Positions 46,001 to 50,976 of a DNA stretch of 50,976 bases are shown here, piece by piece. Each line of letters starts with the position of its first letter. The first letter of the stretch is position 1. The stretch covers positions 1 to 50,976 of the IMG/VR virus record IMGVR_UViG_3300033149_003293; one strand, given 5' to 3'. The notes beneath the pieces are model-generated. The model worked only from the letters and a program-made list of their open reading frames with translations. It did no database searches and was not told the origin of the DNA. Made by a program: the position numbers and the translations under genes. The DNA is from a virus.

Positions 46001-47319
46001 GGGATACTATTAAATATGCTGGATTAGCGGGTAAGAAACTCAAGCAACAACAACGAGACTACTTCTCCAAGACTGGGGCATCTACATTTAAACATGCCTT
46101 CCAACAGGCGATGATGGAGAATCCTGCAAAGACAAGTATTTTTGCAGACATTACAATGAAACTACACCTGTTCTCAGGAACGGAGTTTTTTAATGCCCTA
46201 TTCTCAGCACAGGCTGGTGCTAGATATACCAGGCGAATATCAGAGAGGCTATACAAAGGCAGGGGTAAATCATGGCGTAGTCCATTCTATCGTGCGGAAC
46301 TAAAAAAGATGGGGTTATCTGAAAAAGATGTTGAGACTATTATCAAGGACGGCCCACTTACCGAAAAAGATGTTACCAAGCTGGCTGATGCCTCATTTCA
46401 CATGAGGCGATACACCCAGTTTTTATCCGACGCATTTCATCTTCCAAAAACATGGTCAACTAAAACCGGAAGGCTTTTTACTCAGTTTAAAAACTTTGCC
46501 TACAACCAAACAGCCCTTATCTACAGTGAGGGAATCAAAGAGGCTATTAAGTTCGTAAAATCGGCGGGTAGAGAAGGAAGTATAACCAAGCTCACCAAAA
46601 TGGCTATTACTATTCCGCTTGTCGGGGCGTTAATTACCAAGCTGAAAAAAGAATTGTATCCAAAGCTAGGTATTCATTTCTATGAGGAACTACTTGCTGG
46701 TAAATCACGTCCATTCAAGGTGATGATATATGCTATGAACGCAGGTGGATTAGGCATTGCCAGTGATATTATTATGTCTGCCGGATTTGGAAAGGCGGGA
46801 TTGATTGGACTACTTGGTGGGCCTACCGTCTCTGATTTTTCCGAGTTCTGGGAAGCATTATCTAAAACTGGTGATGAAATATGGACGGCCATTACAAAAA
46901 CCAATGCTAGATATTTGGGTAAACGAGCTAAGACTGTTGCCACTTACTGGCTGCGAGTAGCAGAAAGAATGTCTCCTGATGCACGCATAGCTATACAGAA
47001 TTTCTTCAAAGATTATCGTAACATCAAATCGGCAGCAAACTGGTCTAATCTAGTCAAGGATGCATACAGAGAATACAAGGAACTCTATAAACTCAAGAGT
47101 CCTGCTGTTGCTGATGATTTTTGGGATGCATTTATGAATACACAGGGCAAAGAGTATGAGGAAATTTTTAATAGAACCCCTAAAAAACCCACGCCTAAAG
47201 AAATAGATAGGTGGTGGGAGGAGATTGGAAAGCATCCATCAGAACGAATGACTATGCCTGGAACAAAAAAAGAAGGTAAAAAAGAAGGTAAGGAAGAAAT
47301 GGGAGAGTTTTGGTACTAG
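43060..47319 (+). CDS. giant internal virion (ejection) protein, 1,419 aa
   Basis: The N-terminus carries two PPPGFKLK repeats (residues 8-26), perhaps docking peptides. It continues with Gly/Ala-rich helices (GKFAGFALGAPVKLGSKGAR), a Lys/Glu-rich region, and a large helical C-terminal half with TKLAFAFIPNSAQWLTNTVS, SGTEFFNALFSAQAGARYTR and FKNFAYNQTALIYSEGIKEA. This layout is like large polyvalent or DarB-like ejection proteins and other internal core proteins. It is probably injected with DNA. No transglycosylase motif is seen. The end has an in-frame KKEGKKEGKEE repeat. Confidence 0.65.
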   Translation: MDTNQVTPPPGFKLKEPPVKPPPGFKLKGATALPPLKVEEADPQTLARMEAVEAEARQAQIPSATDVIWQNVGSLVSEFTNEALLGIPKQVYEEGFTPSKVHWTQDISGGVGKFAGFALGAPVKLGSKGARLALKGLKMPLQKIAGKFGGRVAGQLAEKAIGLGVASAISDVADIKGMPKRFLGGAALGSIFGVTDLSGLIKTSPFIGQMVRQVGSRTLAGLGNMYSPDIYKRIATGDVDPQLAQEVFDELLFTWFSRKGTKPDELFKDLQKIKVEVEKNKYPLKVWTPYDTPEYRETMKKIPAQYVVTGSGETIPIELFHQQPKISDLLKIAPSLKKPPELEAHKPTIPEKPTPPQPGSLAETKAFIKQARSIQKRYKAGEDITKLAEESREIPSGIMDKIAPDVSLEQKHQAMLRRVGTEEPYIQEVQKEIIEQNRRANQERLEKEIALEAKTKVETETELPTEAEQIAAYKKAGKIEQLEPGIAEGAESLTKPMGGGGLEAKGIGELAKEARESRGKPRGAPKVKSEEDLRALYGHKPTPEKKVRTAKIIKEVPEDVVREFNRQALEEKIIEAEKLPGPEIEWVEFHSGIHIPRMLKSLDKTLEKHYGTVEPGVHRQAEREIIEAKKEVDKPEKRPVFGKRVLTTFEGFGKAGERLKDMSLNYIKNRAQMEQRGIYELYQASRMVAKDIPTKNPFKKIKMAGERLFDLLERKAEPASEGEKEALKILDKQMADVARMAQELDLKILTPLGEREWKPIKNYAPVIYEPKGFRQFMESPKFKHMRDKYVDMIARRNWPEIFEENPERAREVAQNYFDEVRKDLKTKPSGHLERPRLLNESALEKLRLEWEAQHPDKPFPLKRQKSLKALSQYIISSYERLAWIEQFGKDVAAGKGWYIPEKLNELRSEFKSGYSERYVMDFFDKYLRDMAPLDTRTTRLLKDIKTLQLTKLAFAFIPNSAQWLTNTVSIVDSKSSVGALWDTIKYAGLAGKKLKQQQRDYFSKTGASTFKHAFQQAMMENPAKTSIFADITMKLHLFSGTEFFNALFSAQAGARYTRRISERLYKGRGKSWRSPFYRAELKKMGLSEKDVETIIKDGPLTEKDVTKLADASFHMRRYTQFLSDAFHLPKTWSTKTGRLFTQFKNFAYNQTALIYSEGIKEAIKFVKSAGREGSITKLTKMAITIPLVGALITKLKKELYPKLGIHFYEELLAGKSRPFKVMIYAMNAGGLGIASDIIMSAGFGKAGLIGLLGGPTVSDFSEFWEALSKTGDEIWTAITKTNARYLGKRAKTVATYWLRVAERMSPDARIAIQNFFKDYRNIKSAANWSNLVKDAYREYKELYKLKSPAVADDFWDAFMNTQGKEYEEIFNRTPKKPTPKEIDRWWEEIGKHPSERMTMPGTKKEGKKEGKEEMGEFWY

Positions 47320-47320
47320 A

Positions 47321-47953
47321 ATGATAAAACTTAAATCAGAACACCTCAAGTATGTCCTACCCACTGCATTGGTTATATTACTAATCGTATTGGCTTTCAG
47401 GTCGTGTAGTTTTATCGACCGCTACTCTGTCCTTAAGGGACGGTACGAGGCTTTGGCAGAGGAGTACGACACTCAGAGGGATAATACTGAAGCACAAATA
47501 GCAAGTTTACGAAATATAATTGCACAAAAAGATGAAAAAATACGCAATATAACTTCACATATTGTTGAGCAAGAGGGGAAGATTTCCCAGTTACATGAAC
47601 AAACCAAGAAGTTAGAGGATACCTATGTTGTCCTGTTGGACAACGAGGCTAAGATTGACAACCTGGAAACCCAGGTTTCCACATGGAAACAAAAGTTTCA
47701 GATAGCCGAGGCTATTATATCTAATAAGGATGATATTATTTTCAATCTCACCGAGAAATATGAGGCACAGGTAAAGATAAGTCTTGAGTGGAGGGACATG
47801 TATAAGAACGAGTCTACCCTCCGCACCCTGGCAGAGAAGCGTCTTAGGCTTGCCGACAGGCGGATAGGCAGGCTGAAATTCGGGGGTACTATAAAGACTG
47901 GGTTGGTGGTAGGGCTTGCAGGTGTAGTTGTTTATGGACTCGTGAGAAAATGA
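47321..47953 (+). CDS. membrane coiled-coil protein, spanin-like, 210 aa
   Basis: A membrane span, YVLPTALVILLIVLAFRSC (about 11-29), is followed by about 130 residues of coiled coil (NTEAQIASLRNIIAQKDEKI, HEQTKKLEDTYVVLLDNEAK). A second hydrophobic span at the C-terminus, GLVVGLAGVVVYGLV, ends in RK. An inner-membrane spanin (Rz) has the first two parts. The C-terminal span is unusual and could place it in both membranes. A Cys lies just past the first span without a true lipobox. Confidence 0.5.
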   Translation: MIKLKSEHLKYVLPTALVILLIVLAFRSCSFIDRYSVLKGRYEALAEEYDTQRDNTEAQIASLRNIIAQKDEKIRNITSHIVEQEGKISQLHEQTKKLEDTYVVLLDNEAKIDNLETQVSTWKQKFQIAEAIISNKDDIIFNLTEKYEAQVKISLEWRDMYKNESTLRTLAEKRLRLADRRIGRLKFGGTIKTGLVVGLAGVVVYGLVRK

Positions 47954-47971
47954 AAAAGCTATGAAGAAGCT

Positions 47972-48046
47972 ATGAAGAAACTAATGAAGAAACCATTTTT
48001 AGCTTTATTTGCAGTGCCATTTTTAGTATTACTTGTAGGGAAATGA
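47972..48046 (+). CDS. 24-aa membrane peptide
   Basis: MKKLMKKPFLALFAVPFLVL then LVGK: basic start and one hydrophobic stretch, like a signal or holin-type micropeptide. Two shorter aborted copies of its start (ATGAAAAAGCTATGA and ATGAAGAAGCTATGA) lie upstream, made by tandem duplication. It overlaps the next gene by ATGA. Confidence 0.45.
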   Translation: MKKLMKKPFLALFAVPFLVLLVGK

Positions 48047-48456
48047 AAAGGCTATGTGGTATTATACTATTTTGTATGCTAACCACAACTCTACATGCGC
48101 CACAAGTTTTGTATGTTTCCGAGGGGAACCTGTTTGATGGTGAATTCAAGTCGACAGTTGAGTCTCTGTACGTCATATGCTTCGATGCCTACTTTTATAC
48201 GTTATCTACACATGAGGAGAACAGAATCAATATATCAGCATATTACCTCAAGACATTCCTCGAGGAAAGAGGACGTACCCTCAAGGATGTGGCAATAATG
48301 ATGCACAATCATTTCGGTATGCCGATGCTGTCTAACCCTGACAGAATATTTTTACTCAGGTTAAGAAACTACGGTTTTTGCGGTAGTTTTGGAATATATA
48401 TTACATCGACAGGGAAAATAGTATACGAGAAACCCTGGCTGAAAGGGATCAAATGA
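48043..48456 (+). CDS. secreted JAMM/MPN-like protein, 137 aa
   Basis: A signal-peptide-like start (MKRLCGIILFCMLTTTLHA) is followed by LKDVAIMMHNHFGMPMLSNP and DRIFLLRLRNYGFCGSFGIY. H-N-H, six residues, then S-x-x-D resembles the JAMM metal motif of RadC/JAB domains (which have seven). A secreted metallopeptidase near the lysis genes would be unusual. The short spacing leaves this tentative. Confidence 0.4.
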   Translation: MKRLCGIILFCMLTTTLHAPQVLYVSEGNLFDGEFKSTVESLYVICFDAYFYTLSTHEENRINISAYYLKTFLEERGRTLKDVAIMMHNHFGMPMLSNPDRIFLLRLRNYGFCGSFGIYITSTGKIVYEKPWLKGIK

Positions 48457-48605
48457 CTGTTAAAGAATTACATGCACTATTTGATAGGTTTGTTGAGAAT
48501 GATTTTAAACACCTGCGAGCGAAAGTGGACTGGCTGTTCTATACACTCATCGGCGGACTCTTGACGATTGTTGCGGGGCTTATAATACTGATAGTAAGGC
48601 AATGA
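48453..48605 (+). CDS. XhlA-like holin-associated membrane protein, 50 aa
   Basis: MTVKELHALFDRFVENDFKH LRAKVDWLFYTLIGGLL: an amphipathic helix with the R-x-V-E-N-x-F-K-H-L-x-x-K-V-D-W-L pattern and one C-terminal span (LIGGLLTIVAGLIILIV). It matches the XhlA/hemolysin-type helpers of phage lysis. ATGA overlaps on both sides. Confidence 0.6.
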   Translation: MTVKELHALFDRFVENDFKHLRAKVDWLFYTLIGGLLTIVAGLIILIVRQ

Positions 48606-48919
48606 GTAAAGCAGCGAGTAGTGATAAGGCATACAAGGAAACGCTTGCAGAGTGGCGACGCAGGCATTTCAAAGAGATGGATATTAATCTCAAAATAAAC
48701 AAAGAGATACGTGACAATCCCGAGGAGAAAGCAAAGGACAGGATAGATGCCTCCAAGACCATCGCTCGTATGCTTGGCACACTCGCACCTGAGAAAATAG
48801 AGAAGAAAGAGGCGGAGAAAAAGAAAGAGTCCCCCTTCACAAAGGCGGAGGCTGACGAAATAAACGATAGATTCTCGAAGATTCTAGGCGATGAATGGAC
48901 AGGAAAGAACGAGAGCTAA
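48602..48919 (+). CDS. small terminase subunit candidate, 105 aa
   Basis: Helical, charged and directly before the large terminase, overlapping it by 25 bases. YKETLAEWRRRHFKEMDINL and DRIDASKTIARMLGTLAPEK could be the DNA-recognition and oligomerisation helices. A Lys/Glu-rich linker and TKAEADEINDRFSKILG follow. No standard TerS helix-turn-helix is certain; position supports it. Confidence 0.6.
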   Translation: MSKAASSDKAYKETLAEWRRRHFKEMDINLKINKEIRDNPEEKAKDRIDASKTIARMLGTLAPEKIEKKEAEKKKESPFTKAEADEINDRFSKILGDEWTGKNES

Positions 48920-50457
48920 TCCGGCGGGTAGCGAAGAAGTCGCTCTACCATTTCGTAGAGCTGATAATCATGCACGCCATCCGCAACGATAAAGACCACC
49001 CTAGACTACCCCTCCAACCCTTCCACAAAGAAATCCTCGACTTCTGTCAGCGAACAGACCTCAAACGTAAAGGCATACTCATGCCTAGATATTTCCTCAA
49101 GTCTACTTGTATCACTTGCTCTATGCCTATCTGGTTGTGGATAAACAACCCAGAGATAAAGTCTATGATAGTGACAGAGACTCACAAGAAGGCAGAGGAT
49201 TCCCTGAATTTCATCAAGGGGCAGCTAGAGCGTAATGAACTACTCCGCTACATCTTCCCCGAGTGTGTGGTAGATGATGCGTGGAAACGTCAGCATAGAT
49301 GGAGTTCAATAGCCCTTGATCTACCCTCACGGGGTATCACTAAAGACCCATCTATTCAAGTGCTGGGTGTAGGCAACGCTGCTCAGGGTATTCACGTAGA
49401 CCACATCTTTCTCGATGACATCATAGGACAGAAGGATATGCTCTCACCTATCGAGGCACAGAATACCTGGACATGGTTCTCTAATGTAGAGGAACTTTTA
49501 ATTACCCCCGACCGCTCTAAAGCACATGGTTCCTACATCTATCTTATAGGAACTCACTATGCCCCAGAAGATTTGTATGACAGGGTACGTAAAACCAAAC
49601 TGGAGTACAGGTGGAAAAGGATACCTGCTGAGGATGAGTATGGTGATCCTACATGGCCGGAGAAGTTATCCCGTGAGGCCATAGATGAGATGAAGGCAGA
49701 CCCAGACCGTTCTATCGTGTACTACACGCAGATGCAGAATAACCCGATGGAGTCAGGGCTGACAGCTTTTAGGCCAGAGTGGAAAAGATTCTATCAACGC
49801 TCGGAGAATGAGGCTGGCGAGCCCGTGATACTGTGGGTTGACCACAACGAAAAACGGCATGTAGTGAGGGTGAAAGAACTGGACAAGTCTGGTACTATTG
49901 ACCCTGCTACCATATCGGCTTCAATGAAAAAGGCATGTCGTACCGCCGTTGTTATTGTCGGGGTACACACCAAGACTAATACCAAATTCGTACTGGAGGC
50001 ATGGGCTAAAAAGATACGCAAGCCATCTGATTTGTATGATAAAATATTCGAGTTTCATAAAAAGTACCGCCCGAGACGGTGGGGTATCGAGACATTCAGT
50101 CAGCAGAACTGGGCTAAAGCAATCATTACCAATGCTGCCAGAGAGGAGAATATCCCGATATACCTAAGAGACCTACCCAAAGACCAGGGGAAGGATGCAA
50201 AGACACGCAGGATAGAATCACTACAGGAGGATTTCGCTTGTGGACAGATATACATGGATGAGTCTCAGACACATTTGATTAGTGAGTACCATGCCTATCC
50301 CATGGGGACTACCGATGACCTACTCGACGCTCTTGGGTATCATAAATACTGGTGGAGGAATCGCAATCTTGATGAGATTGCAGAGACACAGAGTAGGCAG
50401 GAGTCACGATGGATTCTAGGACAGCAGGGTATCACAGGATATGGGGGAGGATACTAG
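48895..50457 (+). CDS. terminase large subunit, 520 aa
   Basis: The ATPase has an atypical Walker A, MPRYFLKSTC (63-72, R65/K69-S-T), and Walker B HIFLDDIIG (D174-D175), with LIGTHYAPEDLY as motif III. The nuclease domain carries TIDPATISAS ... TAVVIVGV, then RRWGIETFSQQNWAKAI and GTTDDLLDALGYHKYW with the acidic residues that bind metal. It packages DNA into proheads through the portal. It sits at the far 3' end of the late arm, convergent with the leftward operon. Confidence 0.85.
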   Translation: MDRKERELIRRVAKKSLYHFVELIIMHAIRNDKDHPRLPLQPFHKEILDFCQRTDLKRKGILMPRYFLKSTCITCSMPIWLWINNPEIKSMIVTETHKKAEDSLNFIKGQLERNELLRYIFPECVVDDAWKRQHRWSSIALDLPSRGITKDPSIQVLGVGNAAQGIHVDHIFLDDIIGQKDMLSPIEAQNTWTWFSNVEELLITPDRSKAHGSYIYLIGTHYAPEDLYDRVRKTKLEYRWKRIPAEDEYGDPTWPEKLSREAIDEMKADPDRSIVYYTQMQNNPMESGLTAFRPEWKRFYQRSENEAGEPVILWVDHNEKRHVVRVKELDKSGTIDPATISASMKKACRTAVVIVGVHTKTNTKFVLEAWAKKIRKPSDLYDKIFEFHKKYRPRRWGIETFSQQNWAKAIITNAAREENIPIYLRDLPKDQGKDAKTRRIESLQEDFACGQIYMDESQTHLISEYHAYPMGTTDDLLDALGYHKYWWRNRNLDEIAETQSRQESRWILGQQGITGYGGGY

Positions 50458-50464
50458 CCCTAAA

Positions 50465-50479
50465 GCCCCCTCTGGGGGC
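50465..50479. terminator. short GC hairpin between convergent arms
   Basis: GCCCCC-TCT-GGGGGC lies 7 bases past the terminase stop. Neither side has a long T-run, so it may be a weak bidirectional terminator. Confidence 0.45.
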
Positions 50480-50524
50480 GGTAGTAAAATTTCAAGCATT
50501 TAATCTACATCTTGTTATGCAACC

Positions 50525-50716
50525 TTAAATTATTTTATGTTTATAAAAAAATCTTTTTAAGTCTTCTCTTACAAAAAATAAAATTTTTGAGTTCTCCCCG
50601 AAATCATGTTCGATATACTTCTTTTTTAAAAAATCTAATACTCTATCTTGAAGTAATCCTCGTCCTAAAACCCAAGCAAAGGCAAACGTAATTACAATAC
50701 AAATTGCATAGTTCAT
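50525..50716 (-). CDS. small membrane-anchored protein, 63 aa
   Basis: MNYAICIVITFAFAWVLGRG (one span) followed by a charged helical tail, FLKKKYIEHDFGENSKILFF and RFFYKHKII. Strong GGAGGAAATAA binding site. It is the last gene of the leftward operon, past the circle junction. A 7-bp inverted repeat (AATTAGT/ACTAATT, 50728-50750) lies just upstream. Confidence 0.6.
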   Translation of the reverse strand: MNYAICIVITFAFAWVLGRGLLQDRVLDFLKKKYIEHDFGENSKILFFVREDLKRFFYKHKII

Positions 50717-50758
50717 TTATTTCCTCCAATTAGTTTGCATAATACTAATTATCCGACA

Positions 50759-50917
50759 CTATAATTCTTCCTTTTCTCCTTCAATATCAATATAAAAATA
50801 TTCTTCTGTTGGTTCTGAGGCTGTTTGTGCTTCTTTTATATACTGTATTCGCTTTATAATTCTTTTATACGTGTATCCCTTTCTTTTCATATCTTCATCA
50901 AATGTAATTTCACCCAC
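50759..50917 (-). CDS. junction-spanning hypothetical protein, 52 aa (GTG start)
   Basis: Frame from GTG 50917: GEITFDEDMKRKGYTYKRII then KRIQYIKEAQTASEPTEEYF and IDIEGEKEEL. The start corresponds to positions 55-53 of the left repeat, two bases after the stop of the gene at 57-395, so it is complete only when the two ends are joined. Charged and helical; function unknown. Confidence 0.6.
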   Translation of the reverse strand: MGEITFDEDMKRKGYTYKRIIKRIQYIKEAQTASEPTEEYFYIDIEGEKEEL

Positions 50918-50976
50918 CTTACACCCCGCCCATTCGTTTAATATCAGCCAATAGTCCTACCTGCCCACCCTCTTTC
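50863..50976. repeat. 114-bp direct repeat, right copy
   Basis: Identical to 1-114. The unique sequence is therefore 50,862 bases. Confidence 0.95.

Noticed and set aside
1-50976. Use of a recoded stop codon by the phage
   Set aside because: TAG, TGA and TAA all end genes whose neighbours start at or just after the stop; the one in-frame TAG at 21257 is local.
1-50976. tRNA genes, CRISPR arrays, insertion sequences or an integrase with attachment sites
   Set aside because: No cloverleaf, spaced-repeat array, transposase or recombinase motifs were recognised by eye; a tRNA scan would settle the tRNA point.

Overview
The window is a complete or nearly complete genome of a tailed, podovirus-like bacteriophage. 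Its first 114 bases recur exactly as its last 114 bases, and a small minus-strand gene runs across that junction. It therefore reads as a circle of about 50.86 kb, or as a linear molecule with a direct terminal repeat. Strong AGGAGG-type ribosome binding sites, consensus sigma70 promoters and dense ATGA or TAATG gene overlaps point to a bacterial host, which I cannot name. I found no integrase, DNA or RNA polymerase, tRNA, CRISPR array or insertion sequence.

There are two opposed transcription arms. The left arm (15056 down to 57, continuing through the junction to 50525) is all minus strand and carries nucleic-acid metabolism plus many tiny genes. Recognisable products are an OB-fold ssDNA-binding-like protein, a Cas4/RecB-like nuclease, a winged-helix plus RecA-fold helicase/initiator, two HNH proteins, a metallophosphoesterase, a HAD phosphatase, a DUF1599-like protein, a MazG-like pyrophosphohydrolase, an XRE regulator and an unexpected TIM-barrel glycosidase-like protein with a Pro-rich tail. 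With no polymerase, replication probably uses the host replisome. The helicase gene carries two arrays of TGTAGTT spaced at about one DNA turn, next to an AT-rich tract and a hairpin, which is a credible origin.

The two arms diverge from a 0.5 kb control region (15105-15571) full of phased repeats, with TTGACA-17-TATATT promoters facing both ways. On the plus strand, 15.6-21.6 kb holds small accessory genes, a sigma region-2-like protein and a glycosyltransferase. The morphogenesis block follows: portal, scaffold-like protein, decoration-like protein, major capsid protein, a beta-helix protein flanked by terminators, an HNH/glycosyltransferase insert, an S74 tail fibre, a GroES-like protein, tail-completion proteins, a pectate-lyase-like tailspike, an M15 peptidase endolysin, a GNAT protein, a run of ejection-type internal proteins ending in a 1,419-residue giant, a lysis-like cassette, and the terminase subunits at the far end.

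Of most interest are the iteron-like arrays in the helicase gene, a G-rich asymmetric word (GGCGRGTAG and relatives) scattered over both strands and all reading frames, the region-2-only sigma-like protein, the phased repeats at the divergent promoters, and the phage co-chaperonin.
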